Source of the DNA: Verrucomicrobiia bacterium
Lineage (GTDB): Bacteria; Verrucomicrobiota; Verrucomicrobiia; Limisphaerales; CAIMTB01
Assembly (NCBI GenBank): GCA_019634625.1
Contig: JAHCBA010000026.1
Coordinates: 35,456 to 99,455, forward strand
DNA length: 64,000 nt
Direction: 5' to 3'
Of the stretch, positions 31,267 to 39,668 are shown in pieces. The number at the start of each line of letters is the position of its first letter. The stretch's first letter is position 1. The notes beneath the pieces are model-generated. The model made no database searches and was not told where the DNA came from. It worked only from the letters and a program-made list of their open reading frames with translations. Both the position numbers and the translations under genes were made by a program.

Positions 31267-32367
31267 ATGAACGCCCCAGCCGGCTCCCACCTCGAACTCC
31301 ACCTCCAACAGGCGGTGGACCGCCTGCGCGCCCACGTCTCCCTCATGGGCGCCATGGCCATCCGTGCCGTCGAACGCGCCGGCAATGCCCTCCTCAACCG
31401 CAACGTCACCGAGGCCAGTGCCGTCATCCTCCGCGACCGTCTCCTCGATCAACACGAGGCCGATGGCGAACGCCTCGGTCTCGAATTCCTCGTCCGCCAC
31501 CAGCCCGCCGGCCGCACCCTCCGCTTCGTCCACGCCTCCCTCCGCATCGTCCGCGAACTCGAACGGATCGGCGATTGCGCCGAAAGCGTCGCCCGCCAGA
31601 CCCTCCGCATCCATCGCCTCGATCCGCCCCCCGAACTCGCCCCCTTCGCCGAACAATCCGCCCTCGCCATCGACATGCTCCAGCGGGCCCTCCAGGCCTA
31701 TCGCGACGAAGACGAATCCCTCGCCCGCCAAACCATCCCCGTCGAGGATGCCGCCGACCAGCTCCGCGACCAGATCCGTGACCGCCTCCTCGACCGGCAG
31801 CGCGCCGGACAACTCTCCGTCCCCGGCCTCACCACCCTCCTCACCATCGCCCGCCGCCTCGAACGCATCACCGACCAGGCCAAGAACATCTGCGAGGAGG
31901 TCGTCTTCCTCTGCACCGGCCAGCTCCTCCGCCACCCCCATGCCGACGCCTTCCGCATCCTCTTCGTGGACGATACCCACGCCTGCCTCGGCCACCTCGC
32001 CGAGGCCATCGCCCGCCGCGCCGCCGACGACCGCTTTGTCTTCCACAGCGCCGGCATGCGCCCCGGCCCACCCGACCCCCGCACCCGCGACTTCCTCCAG
32101 CGCCGCGGCGTGGACATCCGCACGCTGACCTCCCGTTCCCTGGGACAGGTCCCCTCCCCCGAGGAACATCACCTGGTCATCGCCCTCAGCGAAGTGGCGC
32201 GCAGCGTCTTTCCGCTCGCCCCCTCGAAAACCCTCTGCCTCGACTGGCCCACCCCCGATCCAACCACCCTTTCCGACTCCGGCGCCGGCGACGAGGGCTG
32301 GGACACCGCCTGGCGTTCCCTCGAACAACGCCTCCACCCGCTCCTCCAGGCCATCGGCCACGACTGA
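31267..32367 (+). CDS. PhoU domain fused to a degenerate arsenate-reductase/LMW-phosphatase-like domain
   Basis: A 366-residue protein. Residues 1-218 form a PhoU three-helix-bundle pair with the two metal-cluster motifs ELERIGDCAES (about 97-107) and RLERITDQAKN (about 197-207). Residues 229-366 resemble the LMW-PTP/ArsC fold: ILFVDDTHACLGHLAEAI (231-248) aligns with the P-loop VLFLCTGNSCRSQMAEGW of the window's own ArsC. The nucleophilic Cys is replaced by Asp and the P-loop Arg by Leu, so catalysis should be lost. PhoU normally links PstB to the PhoR kinase. This fusion is the first gene of the pst operon, 4 bp before pstS. The second domain may sense phosphate or bind a protein partner (inference). 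Confidence 0.85.
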   Translation: MNAPAGSHLELHLQQAVDRLRAHVSLMGAMAIRAVERAGNALLNRNVTEASAVILRDRLLDQHEADGERLGLEFLVRHQPAGRTLRFVHASLRIVRELERIGDCAESVARQTLRIHRLDPPPELAPFAEQSALAIDMLQRALQAYRDEDESLARQTIPVEDAADQLRDQIRDRLLDRQRAGQLSVPGLTTLLTIARRLERITDQAKNICEEVVFLCTGQLLRHPHADAFRILFVDDTHACLGHLAEAIARRAADDRFVFHSAGMRPGPPDPRTRDFLQRRGVDIRTLTSRSLGQVPSPEEHHLVIALSEVARSVFPLAPSKTLCLDWPTPDPTTLSDSGAGDEGWDTAWRSLEQRLHPLLQAIGHD

Positions 32368-32371
32368 CCCG

Positions 32372-33322
32372 ATGCATCCCACCGCCCCGAACGGTCCATC
32401 CCCCCTCTGGACCCGGCGCTCCTGGCTCCTTGCCACAATGCCCGCCGCCGCCTGCTGGACCGCCGCATGCCGCCCTTTCGGCCGCGACACCGCCGGCCTC
32501 GCCCACACCCGCGACGTCATCCAGAACGCCGGCTCCGACACCATGGTCAACCTCGCCCTCGCCTGGGCCGAGGAATACGCCGAACTCGTCCCCGAAGTCT
32601 CCGTCGAGGTCTCCGGCGGCGGCTCCGGCACCGGCATCGCCGCCCTCATCAACGGCACCGTCGATCTCGCCAATTCCAGCCGCAAAATCGAGCCCCGCGA
32701 AATCGCCCGCGCCCTCGAGGAAACCGGCCGGGAACCCAGGCAGTTCATCGTCGGCTACGACGCCCTCGCCGTCTTCGTCCATCGCGACAATCCCCTCACC
32801 GAACTCACCCTCGACCAGATCGGCGACATCTACCGCGAACACGGCGCCATCCATCGCTGGTCCGACCTCGGCATCCAGCACCCCGCCTGCCGTCGCGACC
32901 GCATCATCCGTGTCAGCCGCCAGTCCAATTCCGGCACCTACCACTACTTCCGCGAGGCGGTCCTCGGCAAAGGCGCCGATTTCAAACTCGGCTCCCTCGA
33001 CCTCCACGGCTCCAAGGACGTCGTCGAACTGATCGCCCGCACCCCTTGCGCCATCGGCTACAGCGGCATGGGCTACGCCAACAGCCACGTGAAGGCCCTC
33101 GGTGTCGCCCGCGCCCCCGGCGAACCCCCCGTCCTGCCCACCCTCGAAACCACCCAGGACGGTTCCTATCCCATCGCCCGTCCCCTCTACATGTACACCG
33201 CCGGAGAACCCGGACCCCGTGTCCGCGATTTCATGGACTGGGTCTTCACCGACGCCGGCCAGCGCCTCGTCCTCGAATCCGGCTACGTCCCCCTCCGCCC
33301 CCTCTCCCAGCCCTCCCCCTGA
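32372..33322 (+). CDS. pstS: Phosphate ABC transporter substrate-binding protein
   Basis: A 316-residue protein. The N-terminus has a twin-Arg pair (WTRRSWLLATMPAAACW) and a lipobox-like ACWTAAC, so it is probably a lipoprotein, perhaps exported by Tat. Phosphate-binding segments are visible: NAGSDTM, EVSGGGSGTGIAALINGTVD, VSRQSNSGTYHYF and the ending GQRLVLESGYVPL. It delivers phosphate to PstC/PstA. It is 4 bp after the PhoU fusion and 7 bp before pstC. Confidence 0.94.
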   Translation: MHPTAPNGPSPLWTRRSWLLATMPAAACWTAACRPFGRDTAGLAHTRDVIQNAGSDTMVNLALAWAEEYAELVPEVSVEVSGGGSGTGIAALINGTVDLANSSRKIEPREIARALEETGREPRQFIVGYDALAVFVHRDNPLTELTLDQIGDIYREHGAIHRWSDLGIQHPACRRDRIIRVSRQSNSGTYHYFREAVLGKGADFKLGSLDLHGSKDVVELIARTPCAIGYSGMGYANSHVKALGVARAPGEPPVLPTLETTQDGSYPIARPLYMYTAGEPGPRVRDFMDWVFTDAGQRLVLESGYVPLRPLSQPSP

Positions 33323-33329
33323 CCCACCC

Positions 33330-34226
<897 letters not shown>

Positions 34227-34230
34227 TCCC

Positions 34231-35142
34231 ATGCACGCCGAAGCCTACGGAGAACATCGCTTTCGCATCACCCCCGGCGTCCTGCGCCGGCAGCGCCGCG
34301 AAGCCGTCGCCCGCGCCGTCTTCGGCGCCATGACCGGCGTGATGATCGTCCCCCTCCTCCTCATTCTCGCCTACCTCTTCGTCCAGGCCGCCCCGCTGCT
34401 GTCCCTCGATTTCCTCCTCGAAAGCCCCCGGCGCGGCATGCGCGAAGGCGGCCTCTGGCCCGCCCTCCTCGGCACCGTTTATCTCGTCCTCCTCTCCCTC
34501 GCCGTCGCCACCCCCATCGGCGTCCTCGCCGCCGTCTATCTCAACGAATACGCCCGCGACAACTGGCTCACCCGCCTCATCAACCTCGCCGTCGTCAACC
34601 TCGCCGGCGTCCCCAGCATCGTTCACGCCCTCTTCGGCCTCGGCGCCTTCGTCCTCTTCGCCGGACTCGGCCGCTCGATCCTCGCCGCCTCCCTCACCCT
34701 CGCCATCATGACCCTCCCGGTCATCGTCGCCTCCACCAAGGAAGCCCTCGCCTCCGTCCCGCTCTCCTTCCGCGAAGCCTGCTGGAACGTCGGCGCCACC
34801 CGCTGGCAGACCATCCGCCACGTCGTCCTCCCCAACTCGTTCAGCGGCATCCTCACCGGCGTCATCCTCCAGGTCTCCCGCGCCGCCGGCGAAACCGCCC
34901 CCATCATGTTCACCGGCGCCGTGTTCTACAAAGCCGTCGCCTCGGGCGATCCCTTCGCCTACGGACTCCTCGACCAGTGCATGGCCCTCTCCATGCACCT
35001 GTTCACCGTCTCCACCCAGGTCCCCGACGTCCCCGACGCCCTCCCCTACGCCACCGCCGTCGTCCTCCTCGGCACCGTCCTCCTGGTCAACGCCCTCTCC
35101 ATCGTCCTCCGCACCTGGCTCCGCTCCCGCAAGCGATGGTAA
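34231..35142 (+). CDS. pstA: Phosphate ABC transporter permease
   Basis: A 303-residue permease with six predicted helices; a cytoplasmic leader (about 1-32) precedes the first. The ATPase-contact loop is SFREACWNVGATRWQTIRHV and the pore helix has SRAAGETAPIMFTGAVF, the PstA hallmark. It starts 4 bp after pstC and overlaps the start of pstB1 by 7 nt. Confidence 0.94.
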   Translation: MHAEAYGEHRFRITPGVLRRQRREAVARAVFGAMTGVMIVPLLLILAYLFVQAAPLLSLDFLLESPRRGMREGGLWPALLGTVYLVLLSLAVATPIGVLAAVYLNEYARDNWLTRLINLAVVNLAGVPSIVHALFGLGAFVLFAGLGRSILAASLTLAIMTLPVIVASTKEALASVPLSFREACWNVGATRWQTIRHVVLPNSFSGILTGVILQVSRAAGETAPIMFTGAVFYKAVASGDPFAYGLLDQCMALSMHLFTVSTQVPDVPDALPYATAVVLLGTVLLVNALSIVLRTWLRSRKRW

Positions 35143-35933
35143 CCCCAACCCCCTCCCCCCAACCCGCCCCGACCGCCGCCGACCCCATGATCCGGGTCCG
35201 CCGCCTCCGCGCCTCCTATGGCCACCACGAGGCCCTCCACGGCATTTCCTTCGATATCCATCGCCACGAGATCTTCGGCATCATCGGCCCCGCCCAGTCC
35301 GGCAAAACCACCCTCCTCAAAGTCCTCAACCGCACCCTCGACCTCATCCCCGGCGCCCGCGTCTCCGGCGACGTCGAGGTCGCCGGGGAAAACATCCGCC
35401 AGGTCCGCAATATCTTCGAACTCCGACGCCGCATCGGCATGGTCGCCCCGCTCCCCGTCGGACTCCCCATGTCCATCTACGACAACGTCGCCTTCGCCCC
35501 CCGCATGGCCGGTGTCCGCGCCCGCTCCGATCTCGATGCCCGCGTCGAACGCTGCCTCCGCCAGGCCGCCCTCTGGGACGAGGTCAAGGACCGCCTCGAC
35601 ATGCTCGGCACCAAGCTCTCCGGCGGCCAGCAGCAGCGCCTCACCATCGCCCGCGCCCTCTCCCACGACCCCGAAATCCTCTGCCTCGACGAGTTCTCCA
35701 TCGCCATCGATCCCGTCACCACCATGCGCATCGAGGATGTCCTCCGCGAACTCAAGGCCTCCATGACCATCCTCCTTGTCACCAATCTCGTGCAGCAGGC
35801 CCGCCGCCTCGCCGACCGCACCCTCTTCCTCTGGAAGGGCGAAATCGTCGAACTCGACCGCAGCGACGTCATCTTCTCCGACCGCCCCGCCAATCCGAAA
35901 ACCTACGAGTACGTCCACGGCATCTTCGGATGA
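35136..35933 (+). CDS. pstB: Phosphate ABC transporter ATPase, first of an asymmetric pair
   Basis: A 265-residue PstB. The Walker A is GPAQSGKTT (51-59), unusual but still GxxxxGKT. The signature LSGGQQQRLTIARAL is intact. Other elements are changed: the Q-loop reads GMVAPLPVGLP in place of GMVFQRPNPLP, Walker B is ILCLDEFSIAIDP (Phe after the catalytic Glu), and the switch His is Asn (LLVTNLVQQA). It therefore offers a good signature but a poor ATP site of its own. It overlaps pstA by 7 nt and pstB2 by 4 nt. A later start at 35187 (MIRVRRLRASYG) is equally possible. Confidence 0.9.
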   Translation: MVTPTPSPQPAPTAADPMIRVRRLRASYGHHEALHGISFDIHRHEIFGIIGPAQSGKTTLLKVLNRTLDLIPGARVSGDVEVAGENIRQVRNIFELRRRIGMVAPLPVGLPMSIYDNVAFAPRMAGVRARSDLDARVERCLRQAALWDEVKDRLDMLGTKLSGGQQQRLTIARALSHDPEILCLDEFSIAIDPVTTMRIEDVLRELKASMTILLVTNLVQQARRLADRTLFLWKGEIVELDRSDVIFSDRPANPKTYEYVHGIFG

Positions 35934-36706
35934 ACGCCCCCGAGTTCTGCATCGAAACCCAGGGGCTCAACCTCTGGTACGCCCGGTTCCAGGCCCTCCG
36001 CGAGGTCTCCACCCGCATCCGCCACGGCACCATCACCGCCCTCATCGGTCCCTCCGGCTGCGGCAAAACCACCCTCCTCCGCTGCTTCAACCGCATCAAC
36101 GAACGCTACGGCTACGTCACCACCACCGGCCGCATCTCCATCCTCGGCAAAAACATCTACGACCCCGACGTCTCCCTCATCGAACTCCGCCGCTCCGTCG
36201 GCATGGTCTTCCAGCGCCCCAATCCCCTCCCCATCTCGGTGTACGAAAACATCGTCTTCGGCCTCCGCATCCATCAGCCCGACGGCCGGGGCATCCCCCG
36301 CTCCGACACCGATGCCGCCGTCGAATCCGCCCTCCGCGAAGTCGGCCTCTGGGACGATCTCAAGGACCGCCTCGACACCCGCGCCACCACCCTCCAGCTC
36401 GAACAGCAGCAGAAACTCTGCATCGCCCGGCTCCTCCCCCTGAAACCCGACCTCATCCTCCTCGACGAACCCTGCTCCGCCCTCGACGTGGACGGCACCC
36501 GCGCCATCGAGGAACTCATGCTCGCCCTCGCCGGCCGCTACACCTTCGTCATCGTCACCCACAACATGGCCCAGGCCAGCCGCGTCAGTCGCGAATGCAT
36601 CTTCATGCTCCTCGGCGAACTCATCGAACATCGCCGCACCGAGGACCTCTTCCTCTCCCCCAGGGATCCCCGCACCGCCGACTACATCGAGGGCCGCTAC
36701 GGCTGA
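35930..36706 (+). CDS. pstB: Phosphate ABC transporter ATPase, second of an asymmetric pair
   Basis: A 258-residue PstB with canonical Walker A GPSGCGKTT (40-48), Q-loop GMVFQRPNPLP, Walker B LILLDEPCSALD (about 175-186) and switch His (FVIVTHNMAQA). The ABC signature, however, is LQLEQQQKLCIAR (from residue 155) where LSGGQQQR is expected, so the Ser-Gly-Gly that contacts the opposite nucleotide is gone. In a heterodimer with the other PstB it would build one complete ATP site and one degenerate site. It shares an ATGA overlap with the first pstB. Confidence 0.92.
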   Translation: MNAPEFCIETQGLNLWYARFQALREVSTRIRHGTITALIGPSGCGKTTLLRCFNRINERYGYVTTTGRISILGKNIYDPDVSLIELRRSVGMVFQRPNPLPISVYENIVFGLRIHQPDGRGIPRSDTDAAVESALREVGLWDDLKDRLDTRATTLQLEQQQKLCIARLLPLKPDLILLDEPCSALDVDGTRAIEELMLALAGRYTFVIVTHNMAQASRVSRECIFMLLGELIEHRRTEDLFLSPRDPRTADYIEGRYG

Positions 36707-36723
36707 TCCGTCCACCGCCCGTC

Positions 36724-37407
36724 ATGACCCACCTCGAAGCCGATCTCGCCGCCCTTCGCCAGCGGCTCCTCCTCATGGCCAGCCACGCGGCCAACCAGGT
36801 CCGCCAGGCCATGAAGGCCTTCACCGAACGCGACGACGACCTCGTCGCCCGCGTGGAGGAGGCCGACAACATCCTCGACGATTTCGAGGTCGAGATCGAC
36901 GAACTGGCCCTCCAGCTTCTCCTCGGCGCCCCGCTTGCCCGCGATCTCCGCCTCATCCTCGTCGCCACCAAGATCGGACACGCCCTCGAACGCGTCGGTG
37001 ACGAGGCCACCGCCATTGCCCGCCGCGCCCGCGCCCTCAATCGCGAACCCCAGCTCCAGTCCCCCGGCGACCTCGCCGCCATGGCCCATCTCGTCCTCGA
37101 CCTCCTCGACGCCGCCCTGGCGGCCTTTGTTGCCGGCCATGCCGACCAGGCCCGCGCCGTCATCCCCCGCGACCGCGAGATCGACCAGGTCAACCGCCAG
37201 CTTCACCAGGAATTCACCGCGCTTCTCATCCAGACCCCGGCCAACGTCACCCGCTGCCTCGGCCTCATGGCCATCGCCAAACGCCTCGAACGCATCGGCG
37301 ACCACGCCAAGAACATCGCCGAAGAGGTCGTGTACCTCAGCGAAGCCCGCGACATCCGCCACACCCGGAAACCTCCCAACACCCCCGGCGCCCCCGCTTC
37401 GCCCTGA
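36724..37407 (+). CDS. phoU: Phosphate signalling regulator PhoU
   Basis: A 227-residue PhoU of normal length. Two helical repeats carry the metal motifs ALERVGDEATA (about 92-102) and RLERIGDHAKNIAEEV (about 193-208). PhoU binds PstB and the PhoR sensor to reduce phosphate uptake and Pho gene expression under plenty. It ends the operon. The upstream PhoU fusion at 31267 is a second, different copy, so the operon is bracketed by PhoU proteins. No phoR or phoB is in the window. Confidence 0.94.
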   Translation: MTHLEADLAALRQRLLLMASHAANQVRQAMKAFTERDDDLVARVEEADNILDDFEVEIDELALQLLLGAPLARDLRLILVATKIGHALERVGDEATAIARRARALNREPQLQSPGDLAAMAHLVLDLLDAALAAFVAGHADQARAVIPRDREIDQVNRQLHQEFTALLIQTPANVTRCLGLMAIAKRLERIGDHAKNIAEEVVYLSEARDIRHTRKPPNTPGAPASP

Positions 37408-37474
37408 ACCCGCCTCCTCAGCCGTATTCCAGCAATCAAGGGCAACGAAGCTCACGACAGCGCGATCTTCGGGG

Positions 37475-37974
<500 letters not shown>

Positions 37975-38400
37975 CACCACCCTCGCTTCACCCTCCGGAG
38001 GGACGAGCTCCGCGAGTCCGCCATCCCATCGCTCCACACCCTTTTCCCCTCCCCCGGGACTCGTACTCAGCCCGGAGGGCGGTACTCGTACTCGTCCTCG
38101 ACTCGCAGGCACACCGCTTCAGCGTCGCGTCAAAGCGGGTCCGGCGGGTTCGATCCTGTTCGGACCTGCCATTTCGCCTGCGAACCGGGCAGGGCGGTTT
38201 CGAGTAAGATTAAGATTACGAGGACGAGGACGAGGACTGCTGCGAAGGACTGGGGTGCGTTGGCAGGGCGGGGACGTGGGGGGGGCCAAGGCTGGGTCGG
38301 ACTTTGTTGGGTGTGCACGCTTTAGCGTGTCGGGGGCGGATTTGGGAGGCTCACGCTGAAGCGTGGACACCCAACGGTCCCTCCGATCTCACCACCCCGC
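37975..38400. repeat. Composite family B repeat, copy 2
   Basis: It has the same module order as copy 1 in direct tandem. The hexamer array is short and mixed (38203-38243: GATTAA, GATTAC, then three GAGGAC). The hairpin is the GGTCCGGCGGG...TCGGACC variant and the tail palindromes are at 38309-38373. The end abuts the FHA gene stop at 38402, where it may also terminate transcripts. Confidence 0.85.
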
Positions 38401-38401
38401 T

Positions 38402-38860
38402 TCACTCTTCGACCCTCGACAATCCCGCCAGCGTTGCGCCGCCCGCGTGAAAGACGAAATCCTGATTCCCCGCGTGGATCGAATCGCCATGCACCAACCG
38501 CCGCGACGCGACCTGCCGTCCGTTGATCCACAGCCCGTTCGTCGATCCCAGATCCTCCGCGTAGCACACGCCGTTCGGACCCCGCAGCACCCGGAAATGC
38601 CGGTTGCTCATCGAGCGATCCTCCGAAAACGCCAGCGGCGGATCCCCGCGCCGCCCGACGGTCACCACCGGATGCTCCAAGGGCAGGGCCTGCACCGTCT
38701 CCTTCCCGGCGCCACCTCCCGAAGTCCAAAGCAGGCAGGGCACTTCCAAGCAGTCCTCGAACGCCCTCAGCACCCGCCCGCTCTCGATCAGGCGACGTTG
38801 CAGCGTCGTGACCTCACCCGGGGACCAGGGTCGTGTGGATTCACCGTGTTCATCTGGCAT
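38402..38860 (-). CDS. FHA-domain protein
   Basis: A 152-residue protein. Residues about 65-140 form a forkhead-associated domain: VVTVGRRGDPPLAFSEDRSM (Gly-Arg), SNRHFRVLRG (Ser and His) and DLGSTNGLWINGRQV (Ser-Thr-Asn-Gly). These are the phosphothreonine-binding residues. The N-terminal 60 residues are helical. It is the last gene of a cluster with a kinase and an ECF sigma factor and is 26 bp downstream of the sigma gene. It could read the phosphorylation state set by that kinase. ATG 38860 is chosen over an earlier in-frame codon at 38902, which lies inside the sigma gene. Confidence 0.85.
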   Translation of the reverse strand: MPDEHGESTRPWSPGEVTTLQRRLIESGRVLRAFEDCLEVPCLLWTSGGGAGKETVQALPLEHPVVTVGRRGDPPLAFSEDRSMSNRHFRVLRGPNGVCYAEDLGSTNGLWINGRQVASRRLVHGDSIHAGNQDFVFHAGGATLAGLSRVEE

Positions 38861-38886
38861 GAGTCCGCTCCTTCTCTTTCGGGCTG

Positions 38887-39579
38887 CTAATCCATGTCCC
38901 AACGCTTCTGCAGGTGGGCCTCCACCTTCTTACGGAGGTACTCCAACTGCGCGACGGTGATCCCGTGGCGGGCGGCGATCTCGGCGTTGCTGTCATGGGC
39001 GGGTTTGCTGGCCTGGCCGCCCGTCGGCTTCGATTGGGACTTCCGCCGCTGCACCGGCGGCGCCCCGTTCCAGAACCAGTCGAGGTACACCGCCACCTCA
39101 TCCACCCCGCCCTTCCCCGAGTAATCCCTCAGCGCCGCCCGCAATGCGTCATCCACAGTCCGTTCGTTCGCCGCCCACCGCTCCGCATCCTGCGCAGCCA
39201 AAGTCTCCCAGCGACTCGGCCCCGTGGGATCGTCATCCGACAACGGGGCATCGTAGGAATCCGTCAACGCCCGGCCCCGCTTCTTCGCCTGCCCGCGCTT
39301 CAGGTGATCCCAACAGGAATGCCGCAACATCCCCACCAGCCAGGCACGGAACCTCCCCTGGTTGGAATCGTAGTGACCGAGCCGGCCCGTGAACCCCATG
39401 CAGACCTCCTGCCACACGTCCTCGGCATCGTGGCCATTCAAACCCAATCGATGCTGCAAGAACGCCATGGCCGGGCCCGTGTATCCCTCGACCAACTGTC
39501 TCCACGCGTCCTCCCGCGCCATCTCATCCCCACGCAACGCTCGGGAGATCAACGAAGGGCGGGTATCCGGAAAGTTCAT
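38887..39579 (-). CDS. ECF-type RNA polymerase sigma factor
   Basis: A 230-residue protein. Region 2 (about 20-95) has FLQHRLGLNGHDAEDVWQEV and GRFRAWLVGMLRHSCWDHLKR, which are the -10 recognition and core-binding helices. Region 4 (about 195-228) has SNAEIAARHGITVAQLEYLR, a helix-turn-helix. The linker between them is unusually long and basic (about 105-190). Such kinase-linked ECF groups occur widely in Planctomycetes and Verrucomicrobiota and are thought to respond to phosphorylation. It lies 89 bp downstream of the kinase gene. Confidence 0.87.
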   Translation of the reverse strand: MNFPDTRPSLISRALRGDEMAREDAWRQLVEGYTGPAMAFLQHRLGLNGHDAEDVWQEVCMGFTGRLGHYDSNQGRFRAWLVGMLRHSCWDHLKRGQAKKRGRALTDSYDAPLSDDDPTGPSRWETLAAQDAERWAANERTVDDALRAALRDYSGKGGVDEVAVYLDWFWNGAPPVQRRKSQSKPTGGQASKPAHDSNAEIAARHGITVAQLEYLRKKVEAHLQKRWDMD

Positions 39580-39668
39580 GTCCGTGGCTTAAAGAGTATC
39601 CGCTCCCCTCGCCTCGCTATCGCGGGCGGAGGAGCCGCTTCGCCGGCGCCTGAACAGCACGGAGAGGA

